Origin: Agelaius tricolor
Lineage: Eukaryota > Chordata > Aves > Passeriformes > Icteridae
Assembly (NCBI GenBank): GCA_023055355.1
Contig: JALJCS010000022.1
Coordinates: 7,115,001-7,179,000 of the forward strand
Direction of reading: 5' to 3'
Length of the DNA stretch: 64,000 nt
A program made the translations under genes and the position numbers. Under the pieces are notes generated by a model. That model worked only from the letters and a program-made list of their open reading frames with translations. It did not search any database and was not told the DNA's origin. This document shows positions 1-12,200 of the stretch, piece by piece (within the stretch, counting starts at the first letter, position 1; each line of letters starts with the position of its first letter).

Positions 1-2279
1 GTACTAGAGAGAGCAGTGAAAAATAACAATGGGTGAAAATATTGAAAAAGTATTGAAAAAAATTCTTGAAATAATGTGGATCTCTTGGTTTGGGAGGCTG
101 AAATTTAGCACTGGTGACAATTCTTCCCAAAATTCACTAGCTGACAGTGATTAGAAAAAATGACTCTTTCTCTCTGTCTCCCCCCCACCCCTCCCCACCC
201 TTTAATTTTAAATCCTAAATTAGCATAAATCAGGAAGACCATTGCAAAAAAGCAGAAGTGAAAGCACAACTATTTTGTAATAGAAGCACTATATTCAATT
301 TCTAATTATTCTGGAAAGCTACTGCAGAAAATACTAAATTCTGTATTTCATAATTTGTACAGAATTTCAGTCGACAAATATATATAAATTTTATAAGTTT
401 TTTTTACATGCAACATCACTTATTGAGAGAAATATGGAGTATTTCACCCAAGAAGGGCAAACACATAAAATTATATGACATATTAAAGTATTTTCCATAA
501 CTAAAGAAACATAATCATGCTTCATGGGTGTGATATTCTATTTATTCAGTGGAGATTAATTTCATTTTACACCAGATCAAATAGTTTTGATTGTAAATCT
601 TTTTTATTTGTTGCCTCAAAGAGGTGAAAGGAAGAACTACAGAGGGTAAAAGGTAAAAGGTTCACATCTAGAGCTTTATTATGTAATATATTTCAGAGTC
701 CTTTTACATGGTTCACTTTAATCTGATATTGGATTGGCAGATTAAATGGGAATGTTGATCTCTCAATAGCATCTTGGTGTACACTGCATGCATTTTCCCT
801 TTTAAGTTGAATATAAAGGCTGTTCGTGTGATTGGTCATTCATTCATACTTCACTATAGCAGCTTGTGGTATATTTAACAGAAACCCACAGCTTTGTGGA
901 TGTATGCATGAATTATGTATGTAGGAAAATAGAAATCTAAAAAATGTATGTGTACGTCTTTTGTAGTTATTTTTTAATAATTATTTTATTGAATAAAGTT
1001 ATTTAATGCTCCCCTCCATCCTCTATAACATTGTGGCACTCTTACATATACTTTTTTTAATAATAATTTTTCTGCTAATTACAAATTCCCTGTTCAAACA
1101 TTTCTTTCTTCTTTACTTTCAAGAAGAGTTTTGATGTTTCATTGCACAGGAAAGACCAATGAACCCAGGCTTTGCAAAGGCAGTTGTCAGAGATGATTTT
1201 AAACTGTTATAGGAGTTTATGCCTTGGGAGAAGAAGGATTAATTTGGTCTTCTGTATTGAATATATATTAATAAATTATTTAGCACAAAAAATAGCAGCT
1301 ATTCTGACTAATAAATTAATACATATTATATTTATATTTCATTGCTACTGCTTACTTTAAAATTTAACTAATATAAAATGCAGTTGACACCATTGATAGT
1401 TCAATCTCCCTGTTTCCCATTATGCATTCAGAGCTTAAATTGTGAAGCTTTATTTATACCATTATTGAAGTCTTAGTTTGTCATTTTACTTAATTTTGCT
1501 TTCTGACTGAAAATTATTTTCACGATATTTCTAATAGTAATTTTTAATGTGCTGCTCTGGAGACTTACAGCATTCTTTTGGTAGTATCATGGTTTTAACC
1601 ATGACAAAGTAAAACAAATTTCATGTGGATATTCTTTTCCATGCATTCTTTCCAAATACAGTGTTGAGTCTGGAAGGACCAGATTGGAAGGCAGATATAC
1701 ATTTCTTATTAACTCTTAATCTGTTTTGTATAAATTTGGTAGTTGTGAATGTGTGAGAAGAAAATTTTAAGGGAAGTTATGTGACTTTCATGAATCACTT
1801 TATGCAAGAATTATTTCTGGGGATATATGGATTTTCAGGACTGCATCAAAAAATAACATTTTAATCAGTCATCTGGATAAGAAGAATTATCCGTGTAATT
1901 AGTTTCAAATGAACTTGAAACTTGTTGCTTAACTTGTGTGAATTCCATTTGAGACACAAATAAATACAAATTTGCATTTAAATGATTTTTGGTAATACTT
2001 TGAGTTTTAAATACCATCGTAGATACTTTACCTCATATTCAGGCATTTCTTTAACTTTTCAGTTTGGAAAGCAAGAACTCAGTGCCTGAACCCTGTGTGG
2101 CTTTTGGATTACAGGGTTCACATTTTCCTTGGGTTCCTTTAATTCAAAAAGAAGCTGTGGGGGATAAGAATGGAATATAGATATAGGCTGATGGAAAAAG
2201 CCCTGTCATATTTAGGGCTGTGCAACAATGACATTTTGTAGCTGAAGAGGGAAAGATTACAGCTCTTGGCTTATCAATG

Positions 2280-2510
2280 GAGCCAAGAAAATGGAGCGTT
2301 CCAGAAAATGGGAGGCAGTGCCTGGAGCTGCTGGTGGTGTTGTCATGACAAGCAGGAATAGGAAAAGGACATTCCTGAATCTCCTGGATGGGGATGCTGG
2401 CTTTGTTGGCAATGCCTTTCACTGGCTGTGCCTCTCCCTGAGCAGGAATTCAGCACTCCTGGCTGAAATGTCTTGGCTCCACAGCCAGGATTCATTTCCC
2501 TGACCCCACA
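2280..2510. other. GC-richer patch of unknown origin
   Basis: Clearly more G/C-rich than its flanks. It carries short open frames on both strands (for example 2291-2503 +) that resemble no known protein. It may be a degraded interspersed repeat. Confidence 0.3.
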
Positions 2511-3639
2511 CATTGTGCTACTATGAACTGGAATTTGCATATCCTACTTCCTTGCTAGCCAAGACTACTTTTCCCTTAATCCTTACACAATTTAATTTGG
2601 AATTGTAACACTTAATTCCCAGAATCATTTTAAATTGCTAATCACTGAAATAGTTCTACTTATAATGATGTTTATAAAACTTTCTGATTCATAGCAATTT
2701 AATTAATCATTAAAAAATATACTGCTGTCATACACATCAGACTTCTAATATTATGTTTACAATGCTTTGTGCTTCAGATAATCCTGTTGAAATCTTTGGA
2801 GCTGCTTGTCATGTGTATACCAGTTAACACAAGGATGGCTGAACCCAGCACATCATAATCATAAACACAATGTTCTTGTCAAGTACAATGAAAGAAATCG
2901 ATTGCTGTGACAATAATTGCTATTTGAAGTCACAGTGTTAGAAAAATAATTGTTCAATTATTTTTATTTTAGAATTGTGCTTGCTTTATAAAATATCAAT
3001 TAAAATGGACTCTATTTGCCAATAAAAAGATAGTAAATAATGTGTTGGGAAAGCAGTTCTTAGAAAAACAGTTAATGTGATCTGTTGGGAAACTTTTGCA
3101 GCACTACCTTGAAAATATTAACTTAGGTATGAGACTTGTGTTCTTTGCATATATCTGCATTAAAAAGTTTCTTTGCCATCACTGTTTTACTGAATGTGTT
3201 AAATTGTATTCATGTTAGTACTAGAAGAGAAACAATAGAGTGTGGGGTCACTCTTTAGATTGCTAACTGGGGAACTGTACATGTTTGTGTCCTTGTCAAA
3301 GAGAAATCAACAGGCAGGAGGTTGATGGATACAGAAGAATATTTAATTACTGTCTCAGCTCAGCAAGACTCAGGTGATTGAGTAATAATTGTCTTGATGG
3401 CCCAAGTCCTATGTTCAAAAAGACTTGGGAGAAGACTTTAAAGTATGTGCAAATGTATATATGTGGCCAGGAAATGAATCTGCTATGCCCCTAACAAACT
3501 TGGTGAAAGGAATTTTGGGAGCTTCTCTCTCTGTTGGTGAGCAGTGTGAACAAAGAGGTCATCACTTGGGCAAGATGGTGCTGAGGACCTGACATCCACA
3601 CTGAATGCTTTTTTTTTGTCTTGGAACTAGCTCTAGTTT

Positions 3640-3960
3640 AGTTCCATGGACTGACAGCCCCTTTGGTCTGGAGTGAACATTGCACATCTTCTAACTGAGC
3701 TCCAGGGCTGCTCCACAGGGGCACTCAGGGCTTGGTTCAAAAGCCCATTCCAGACCCACACTAAGCCAGCCCTGCAGGAGTTTCCCTTGGGGCACAAGGA
3801 TGTGTCTGTGACACCTTGGAGCATGGGGACAGGATGATGGCAGCTGGCAGAGCAGCCTTGACTCCCTGAGCTGGCCCAGCTGTGCTGCTCCCAGGGTGGC
3901 CCAACCAGGGATGCTGCCCCACGCTCAGCTGTGGGCTGCTGCATTACCTTGTCCTGTAAG
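3640..3960. other. GC-richer patch of unknown origin
   Basis: About 320 bp rich in CAGCC/GGCTG words within AT-rich intron. A 125-codon open frame crosses it on the minus strand, but its Trp/Ser/Cys-rich content looks like composition rather than coding. It might be an old repeat or LTR remnant; no terminal structures were seen. Confidence 0.3.
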
Positions 3961-4764
3961 AAGAGTAAATGTGATGGATGCTCAAAGTACAATCTCACAT
4001 AATTTTCCATTTTAGTAGATTTAAAAGTATACTAGATGAAAGTTAAAGTTCTGTAAAAGTGTTTGCTTTCATTGGTTTGTGGAAATTTATTTGAATTATT
4101 GTGCAAATTACTGTCTTGAGTAAAATCATAAAAACAGCAATTATTCTCTTTGTATGTTAAACAATTAGAGAATGAAAAAAGAAATAACAAAGAATGGCAC
4201 ATTTCGTTTTGGTTTGTTTACCTTCCATTTACAGTACTGATTCTTAAAATATTTATGCTTAGTTCCTGTTACATCCCAGCAAAAATAAGTAAATTATTTC
4301 ACTTTAACTAAAGTATTACTTTGATACAATATTCAATTTATAGGCATTAATACATAATAAAAAAAGGAATTCTGTAGTTTACTTATTATGCATTCATAGA
4401 GCTTAAGGCACAAATGTGTCATTAATTCATCTGGTCTAAACATGCTGATCATTACATTTCACAGATTTCCCCCTCTATTTATCCATGCAATTAAAATTTC
4501 TTTAAGGATATCTACACATTTTATTTCAGTTTGCCCAGACCAAGCAGCAACACATCCACTAATTCCCCTAACACTTTTTAGTTTGCCGCCTAAAGAAGCA
4601 CAGAGAAACTAATTTCTGAGTTATGGAAAACACTTTTGTTTCCTCAGCCAGGTCTGCACTAAATATGCCTAAATGTGACCTCTGGAAGTCAAAAATTTGC
4701 TCTGTAGCTTGCAAAAATAGTTATGCAAGCAGTAATTGTTCCTTGCAATTTCCCTTCTCTTTGT

Positions 4765-6310
4765 TCTATTAAATCACTATTTCTGTTTTCGTATTACCCA
4801 GAGCCCTTCTGGGCAGAGCATCTGCATAGCCCAGACCTCCCTGCTAGCCCTGGTGTTCTCTTGCAGCCTTTCCTTGGCCACTTTCCTCTGCTGTGCTGCA
4901 CACAAACTGTGTTCAAGGCTTCTTCCTCTGCAGTTCATTGGTTCTCCAATTGTTTATTGTCTCCAAAATCGTGTTAGGACAATAACTTTCAACCAACCTG
5001 TAATCCAGGGCTCTGGTGATGGGTTGCTCATTTTCAAGCATGCTTTTTAGTGTTTCCTCCTGTTTTGTTCCACGTGGTTTGAAGGCGAAACTGTGCAAAG
5101 CTGTATCCTTGTCTTCTGGCACTTTTTCTTTGCTCTGGAGAGCACAAAATCTTGATAATGCTTGGGCTGCTGTGGTTTTAAGAGTGTCTTGGTATGGCAA
5201 TTGTCTTATTGGGAGGATTTACATTGATAAATACAGAAAGTCATTCACTCTGTACTGGGGGTTAGCATTTCATAACCCATGTGCTTTGCAAAGGCATTTA
5301 TCCAAATGTCTGTTGATTTGGATGTCACTCAGTCTCAACTGGAGAGTCAGAGATGGTGCACATAATCTATGATCATGTCGATTAACTGCAGGCAAGTTGC
5401 CACTTGGTCTTTTCCAAAAGTGAAATGATTTATTTGTAAAGTCACTGTCAGCAAAAGATTTGTCCAGATTTTGAGTACTTTTTGTGATTTTTCTCTGTAT
5501 TCTCTCCATGTTTTCCAATCTCCTTTCACAAAATGCCAATGGCAGAGCTTTAAGAACAAGTCTGATAGAATCTGTTTTGGCAGAATCTTGTAGGGTGATA
5601 AATTTATCTCTCAAGTGCTGCTTACTATTGTGCACCTGAGTATTTAAGGTTGTTTTAACCCTTTTTGTTTCAGCATCCCAGCAGTAATTCATACTGAATT
5701 GTCATTCACACTGGTCTCTAAGCTGGTTTAGGAACTGCTTCATTCCAAGGGAAAAAGAAATTCTTTGCAATGTAAATGACGTCGGACTTGCTTGTTCTCA
5801 TAAATACAACTTAGCAATGATTGTGTATAAAAAAAAATCTAAAAATTGACCATTGTACAATTTCTTTAACCTCTGTGCCATTAACCATTATTAACCACTT
5901 TTGTCTTTGTGTCATGCATAGATCTCTCAGCTATTATATATTTGTCCCATCAAAACTGAGTGGATCTGATGGGAACTTTGTAACCCATCTAGAAGTTCCC
6001 TTTTCTGATGTTGGTCCCCTGCTGACAGTTTCTTTTTTATCTGCCTGATGGCCAATTTTCAATTCATTTAATTTGCACTGCACTTTCTGTTTTTATATCT
6101 CTGTCATAAGGAGGAGATAAGAAGTATAATGGGGGACTGGAGAGCATCCACCTACACCGCTGGTTTTTTACATTTTTTGCTTGTGATGTTAATGTCTTCA
6201 TCATGGCTCCCTTCAAATACCTATTGTTTCAAAGCCAAAGAGAACTTATTTCTTGTACTATTTCATTCCCCTGGCCAAGCTGACTGCTTTCTTTTACACC
6301 TTTTACATTC
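4765..6310 (-). pseudogene. Unidentified decayed coding stretch, possible processed pseudogene
   Basis: Reading the minus strand, one frame runs from about 5790 down to 4913 (roughly 290 codons) with only three or so stops, near 5703, 5268 and 5216. AT-rich non-coding DNA should give many more. The product is polar and rich in Lys, Glu, Gln and Ser, with coiled-coil-like stretches such as RLENMERIQRKITKSTQNLD and KSMLENEQPITRALDYRLVE. Coding-like text continues in shifted frames on both sides: QADKKETVSRGPTSEKGTSR around 5960-6040, and EHSLCAAQQRKVAKERLQEN at about 4840-4910. This implies at least two frameshifts. I see no introns between the pieces and no clear poly(A) end. I do not recognise the family. 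It is antisense to ATRNL1 and directly 3' of a CR1 fragment in the same orientation. It could be a 5'-truncated retrocopy of a cellular gene or part of an unknown mobile element. It is not a working gene. Confidence 0.5.
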
Positions 6311-6319
6311 AGCTTAAAT

Positions 6320-6700
6320 TTTTAGAGATAAGATGATGGTTGCTTCAAGATACAGGCACACTCTAGATTTATGCACTGACATCCCAATGCTTTCTGATTT
6401 GTTTTTTATTCCTTTTCTAATCTCTTTCAACATCCTATTTTCTGTTTTGACTGCTACTAAACATTCAGTTGATATGTTCAAAGAACTATCTGCAATGACT
6501 TCATGATCATTCCCTTGAGTGGTAATTGCTAATTTAGAACCTATCATTGTGTATTTGTAGCTAGTTGTGTTTTTTTTTTTTTTCTTGTGCACATTGCCTT
6601 CAGTTCATTGTCACTGAATTTCATTCTCTTATTTTATTGCTAAGTCACTCTACATTGTGAGATCCTTTGCAGTCAGCTTTAATTTTTATTGCCCTACATA
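6320..6700 (-). mobile_element. Old CR1-family LINE fragment, reverse-transcriptase C-terminal part
   Basis: The minus-strand translation shows MIGSKLAITTQ, then IADSSLNISTE, then NRMLKEIRKGIKNKSE. These align in order with the C-terminal part of the CR1 ORF2 reverse transcriptase as I know it from amniote repeats (MGSKLAVTTQ, IVDSSLK, NRMLGIIRKGIENK). Just upstream, KIKADCKGSHNVE and MKFSDNELKAM match the preceding RT segment in shifted frames. Frameshifts, stops and a T run at 6570-6583 show that it is an old, dead copy. No CR1 3' tail is visible downstream. Confidence 0.85.
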
Positions 6701-8653
6701 AAGCAAGGATGTTATCTCACCACAGTCTGGAACTAGGTTAATTTCACAAAATCTATTTTCCATCTCTTTCTTCATTCATTCTTCAGCATGAATTTTGATT
6801 CACCCTCTAAAAAAATCACTCCCTTAAAAAAAAAAAAAGAGGAAAAAAAATATAATATTTACTTGCCAAGAAAAGATTATACAAAAGTCACATTATAAAT
6901 GCTGTAACTTCCAGTGGTTTATAGTATCTTATGGGTGCATCTTTAAGACACTAATTTCTGATTTTAGCTTTGCTAAAATAAGTGATTATGTATAAAATAA
7001 GTAATTGATGTTTTGACTGATGAGAAGAAAATTCAGTGTGACCCACTCCACTGACGTACAGAGCACAGGATCCATTTGTCTGAAGTCTTTCAGCCAGAAC
7101 TCGGAATATTTTTTTTATTCTACTAACTTAAGAGAACTGTTCAAGAAATTAATAAATGTGAAGGAGAGAATTTTCTAAGGGTAGAGATTCTCTTCCTGGT
7201 CATAATAGATCAGTCACACAGTGCAAGGCTCTCTCTTAGTTTCTTGTGTCCAGCTCCCTTGCATGTATTAACCTTTTCTAAATTCCAGGAGCACTGAGTT
7301 AAAAATTGCAAACAGAGTTGCTGTTGTTTCCGTAATTTAGTGGATTTTGGAAGGACTGTAGAGGAGGAGAAGAGTGAGATGGCTTTCCCTTACTTCATGC
7401 ACAGTATGCCAGTCTCTAGCAGCACATCAGTACCCAGTACTGGTACCCTAAAGCATCTGTTGCAGGTACCACCTGGACAGTGCACTGTAGAGGAGGGGGA
7501 ACATTTCTGGGAAATATTATTAATAGTTCCTTCTTGACTTAAAAACCTTAAAAGATGTTGCTGCAAAACTGAATTTATTCTGGTGGTCAGTGGGTTTTTT
7601 TTAGTTCTGCTCTTCTATAGGCAACCAAATATAAATTTACAATCACTTGTACTTGAATTTAAAGGAAGGCATTGGTGTTCCTTTGCACTTATGCACAGTA
7701 CTCCTCTGAACTATACTACTTCCAGAAATCTTGGTATTTCCTATATTAAAGAATATATCTTGAAGCTTTTTGGCAGAAAAGAAAAATTGTAGATGTCTAG
7801 TAGTTAATTCAATAGTTAGTATTAGATTAGTTGAAACCACTTGGTACAGTAGAAGAGCTAACATGGTCTGAAAGTTCTTCACACAATTAGTAAATCCAGA
7901 TACTTATATTATATTAGAAAAAAAACTGTCTAAAAACTTGAAAGATCTTCTGAGTAATTACAAGTGCCAGCTTTAGAAGCCTTTTTTCAATATCCAGAAA
8001 CTCATTAAAAGAGGTTGAGTTTGATGATCTTTCTACTAAAATACTTCATGGATTAAATGTTACAATACAAAGATACTGAAGCAAGAGAGAAGGTGTATGC
8101 TCTGATTGTGCACTGCAGGTGTTTAATTGTCTTTTTTTTTTCTTCTTCTGTTGTGTCTTTGGAACTGTAATGTGGTGATGTCCTTGGAGATGTTTTCCCT
8201 GGGCAATTACTCATGGAAATACTCAATAAGATAACACAGGCCTATTGTCCATATGCAAACCCAGCCCCTCAACTAATTAAACTCCTTGTGTAGTTACGTT
8301 TCCTGCATCCCAGGAAATTACTCAGAATTTACAAAGTGAAAGAAATATAAATTGCCATAATTTTTTTGCTATACTTCGTCCTCTTTTTTCATCTACTAAA
8401 CATGGAACATGCAGTGCATATTTGTTGAGACTGTTGTGAGTATGTGGAAAGTTGTACTGGAGCTTATCCCATGCTAATGGAAACATATCCAGGAGAAAAC
8501 CAGAGCATGTGATGTGCATTTGCTTTGACTTTGAACGTGGATGGTTGACTCTTTGTAACTCTGGTAGAGTTTAGTTTTCCCCAATTTTTGGGGTTTATTT
8601 TCCCATGCTAGAATGCCTTTTCATTGCCTTTGATACTCTAAAAACGTAAGCTT

Positions 8654-8695
8654 TTCACAAGTTACAATTCTTTTTTTTTTCTTTTGTAATTGCAG
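8654..8695 (+). other. Splice acceptor of the ATRNL1 exon
   Basis: A T run (8671-8680) continues as CTTTTGTAATTGCAG and ends in AG at 8694-8695. TTCAC at 8654-8658 fits the yUnAy branch-point consensus, with its A 39 nt before the exon. This is a strong acceptor, and its position agrees with the reading frame of the attractin exon. Confidence 0.88.
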
Positions 8696-8774
8696 TTGTT
8701 TCTTATCCTTACTGCTGGTAGCTGCTGTCGTGTGGAAAATCAAACAAACCTGTTGGGCTTCTCGACGGAGAGAG
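8696..8774 (+). CDS. ATRNL1: ATRNL1 internal exon: transmembrane and juxtamembrane segment (79 nt)
   Basis: The first base completes a split codon (upstream intron phase 2). The next 26 codons read CFLSLLLVAAVVWKIKQTCW followed by ASRRRE, and the exon ends exactly on a codon (phase 0). Residues 1-13 are the inner part of a hydrophobic membrane helix. WKIKQTCWASRRRE is the basic, Cys-containing start of the cytoplasmic tail that is near-invariant in attractins. From memory of the family, ATRN has Ser and ATRNL1 has Thr after KIKQ, so this looks like ATRNL1; the very long flanking introns agree. Attractin-like 1 is a large single-pass type I membrane protein with CUB, kelch, PSI, C-lectin and EGF-like modules. 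Its short cytoplasmic tail has been linked to melanocortin-4 receptor binding. Because 79 is not a multiple of three, skipping this exon would both remove the anchor and shift the frame. The other exons lie outside the window. Confidence is very high for the attractin family and slightly lower for the paralogue. Confidence 0.93.
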
Positions 8775-8780
8775 GTATCA
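8775..8780 (+). other. Splice donor of the ATRNL1 exon
   Basis: The exon ends in GAGAG and is followed by GTATCA. The GT and the purine-rich exon end fit a U2 donor. Positions +4 to +6 (TCA) are weak against the usual AGT, so this site may depend on exon-definition factors. Confidence 0.85.
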
Positions 8781-8871
8781 ATAACTTTATCTTTCAGAAT
8801 ATGTTGAGAACTTTGATTAACAGTCACTCCTTCCCTTTCTCCTGTATATGCAATTTAAATAATTAGCACTG

Positions 8872-8890
8872 AAAAAAAAAAAAAAAAAAA
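8872..8890. repeat. Poly(A) run of 19
   Basis: Uninterrupted A run about 100 bp downstream of the ATRNL1 donor. Nothing recognisable lies directly upstream that it could tail. Confidence 0.9.
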
Positions 8891-9045
8891 CAGCACTGCA
8901 AAAATAAAATGCAGTCATTTTATACCCTTGAATTTTTTATGCTGAAGAAGAAAAATCTATTTCTTTCTCCTGTCAAAACTAAAGGAATTACAGCACTAGG
9001 CTGCAGAAAGTTAAAATTTCCTTATGGTGGCATATTTAAAATATT

Positions 9046-9295
9046 TAGAATAGAATTGAATAGAATATTTCAGTTGAAAGGGTCCTGCAAAGAATTATTC
9101 AGCCTGACGACCTCAGGGCTGACCAAAGGTTAAACCATATTATTAAGAGTATTGTCCAAGTAAATAGTAATTTCATGTACACTGATGTGGTTGGAGCACT
9201 GACCACTTGCTAGGAAGTCTGTTCCAGTGTTTGACCACCTTCTCTGTAAATAAATGTTTCCTAATATCCAACATGGAGCTCCCCTCAAAGGAGGA
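9046..9295 (-). mobile_element. CR1 LINE 3'-end fragment
   Basis: On the + strand it begins AGAATAGAATTGAATAG, continues with TTTCAGTTGAAAGGGTCCTG and CCTCAGGGCTGACCAAA, and later has CTGTTCCAGTGTTTGACCAC, TAAATAAATGTTTCCTAATA and CTCCCCTCAAAGG. This is the reverse complement of an avian CR1 3' end, so the element reads on the minus strand. It is 5'-truncated and diverged, and starts about 270 bp downstream of the ATRNL1 exon. Confidence 0.9.
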
Positions 9296-12200
9296 AAATT
9301 CTCTATTAGAATCAGTAGTTTCATCATTAAATCTGTGGCACAATTGAAATCTTCAGTAAATATTCATACATAAAATCACCTTATTCTTTTGTGGTCTAAA
9401 TTCTTACAGCTATGTTGAAAAATCTGGGCCAAATCTTTGTTCTTACCTGCTTAACAATTTATTACAGTTAAATGAGGTTAAACTTTATCTATGCTGCTAC
9501 GTATATATGATTGTATACTGGTAGTTGTAATATTTCATTTTGCTCTCATAAATGAGATCTAAAATTTGTAGACAGTCATGTTTTCCCTTCTTGAACCTTC
9601 TAACCTTGATGATTTTTGGAAAAAGCACTTGCTTAATGTACTATAATCTTAAGGGTTTATTTTAAAGACAAGCTTTGGTCTACTTAATGATTTTTTTCTT
9701 AGTATACTGGCACTATGAATGTTTAAATAATTTTTTCTGTAGATCTACAGTGAATTTATATATGCTTTAAAAGTGCCAGGTAACTAGCACTTATAATTTT
9801 CCTTCACTGAAATTATAATGTACTAATGCCAAGGTTTAGCTTCAAGTGGTGCTACAAAGGAAAATGTATGTTATTGGTACTTGTTTCCTTTTGGAACTTT
9901 TTTTTTTTAAATTCATATGAACATTGTTAAAAATTTTCTGAGGGCAAATTCTCATCTATTTCTTATTTCTTGCAAAATAGAGATGAAGGTTACTGTAAAC
10001 TACATTATTCAACATAATATTATTTCATTTAAATTTGTCTCAACACTTTGATAGTTCTGTGCAAAACTGTGTTGTGATAGAATGTAGTAGTTCATTGATT
10101 TAATTCCAGATGTTAATGAGGTTGGTTTGTTATGTTTTTAAGAACAAATATGAATGTACCCCTTTCCAGATCTAGAGGATCTGGTCTAATGTTCTGTGAT
10201 TGCTTTCCTAGGTTTTTGAAATATAATATTTTAATGTGGTCTTTAGGCATTATTTGATAATGAAAACATTTTCATACAAGAAGTTTCTCAAGTTTTCCAA
10301 GCTTTGTTTTCCTAATATCATCAAAAGTACTTCAAAGACTGTTATGAAAGCTAAAACAAGCTGTTTGATAAATGCAACATAAACATCAAGCAGCTTCTTT
10401 AGAAGAGCAAAAGAGAAGGACATACTTGGCAACTGGATGAACTCAGAGCTTCATGGCTGGTTCTGAATCTTGGCTCTCCTTGAGTATAGCTAGAGAAACT
10501 TGGTTTTCTCTTGTAGCTAGAGTTCAGTAGAGTTATGAATTGTAAATGCTGAAAGAAGTCTCCTTTATTTTCAATCTGCTCTTGACCACCAGCTTCAGTT
10601 CATGTAAAATACAAGTTTTTTATTACATTCCATGCAATATTTTCCTTTAATCTAGCTAGAAAACTTCTATTTATATGTAACATATAAGATTTTGCAATTA
10701 AGTGTTGCAAATAAATTGTATGAATAGCACACAGAGACAATCTACTGTTGAAAAGATTTCTGAAGTATCTACTTTAGAGCCCATTGGGCAGATGAGCTTT
10801 TAATCTCTTTCATCATTCTTTAGAGACAGGAATGTTTGACTCTTTAGATGTTACCTTCAATATGGACCCAAACTATGGTAATAGAAATAAAACAAGAACA
10901 CAAACAAATACAGAAAAGCTTGCTGTTAAAAGCTGTGCATCCTTTTATTGTCCCTCCTGATTTTCTTTCCCCTGAAGGAGGAGGAACATTACCATCCAGT
11001 TCTTGTCATCTTTTAGTAATGCATTTTATCAGGCTCTTGAGCTAAGCCAATAATTTTTTTAAAGATTTGTAGAGCCCTATGTGTAGCTGAAAATTCAGAA
11101 CCTTGTCCTGTTTTGCCCTCTGACTTCAATGCTTGGCTAAATTGGGACGTTATTGATTCCAAATTGAACATAGCATGGCCCCAATCCAGTACAAAGCAGG
11201 AGCAAGTTGTTTGCATTGTGAAGAGGGAATGTCTCCGTTATCCCATTAATTTAGAAAGTTTCCCTCCAGTTTCTTTCCTAATTCATTGCTCATTCAGCAA
11301 ATACTTGCTTTGCACTGCTCAGAGCACTGCCCATATCTTGCTGAGCAGTTAAAATTTAGGTTCTATCATAAGTACATGTAAGAAACTGTTACATTGTGTA
11401 TATATGAAAATGGATAAATAAGTGTCTTCCAAAATACTTTAACTGATGTTTTTCTACACTGAATTTAACTTCCTTTGCCCATATCTGTTGGTCTTTCAGT
11501 TTATCTAGTTGAAATAATTTTCCCCTAAGTTAAGACCTTGAGCTTTGGTAATTTTTTTTTTCTCATAAAAATTTTGGTTCATATCTTACCTACATTCCTG
11601 TCTCTTAAGATATATTTTATCTCAAGTTTTTGAACTCTATATTTATACTTTAACTCCTGGATGAGCTTCTCTTCTTCTCTCCTGCCTTCTGAAAGGGCAA
11701 GGGACAGCAGACACTGTCTTACATTATACCATCAAAGTTATTCACATTCTGCATTGAGGGATATTGGAAAGTATCATTCTTTTATTTTATAGTTCCAAAA
11801 AGATCAGTGAAACTTTGAGCAGTAGAACATGAACAGCCTCCTGCCTGGCATCCCTTGACACCTTCCACCACCCATTCCTCCCATGGATTTGTGACATTTT
11901 AAAAAAGGTTTTTAAGAAGGGCTGAAGTAAGATAGTGGAATATGGCTCATCTCAGGGAGCTCCTTCCTTGAAAAGAATAATACAGAATACAACGAGATGA
12001 TATCCAAAGCATAATTCTTATAGCGGTATCTTGATAAGAACACCCCAAAAGTCTTGATAAAAATACCATCAAAGTCCCAAGAAAACAAAAACAAAACAGG
12101 AGGAATTTAGAACATTCATGACAGAGCAAGATAACATTTAGAGGTAAGTATGGAAATTGAGGCAGGATTAGTAAAAGGGAAAGATATACTTGCATATCAA

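Larger units (their letters stand above)
1..8695 (+). other. ATRNL1: ATRNL1 intron upstream of the transmembrane exon (3' part)
   Basis: I found no exon of attractin type here. I looked for the expected upstream segment ending in a membrane helix followed by a phase-2 donor and saw none, so the previous exon is probably beyond the left edge. The intron is AT-rich and contains the decayed coding stretch at 4765-6310 and a CR1 fragment at 6320-6700. Positions 1-2279 and 6800-8600 hold only AT-rich sequence and short A/T runs. Confidence 0.75.

Noticed and set aside
1..8695. Search for the preceding ATRNL1 exon ending in a membrane helix
   Set aside because: No hydrophobic coding block followed by a phase-2 GT donor was found. 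It is presumed to lie left of the window.
8621..8827. Minus-strand open frame crossing the ATRNL1 exon
   Set aside because: It is antisense to a clear exon. Its Lys/Gln-rich part is only the complement of the polypyrimidine tract.
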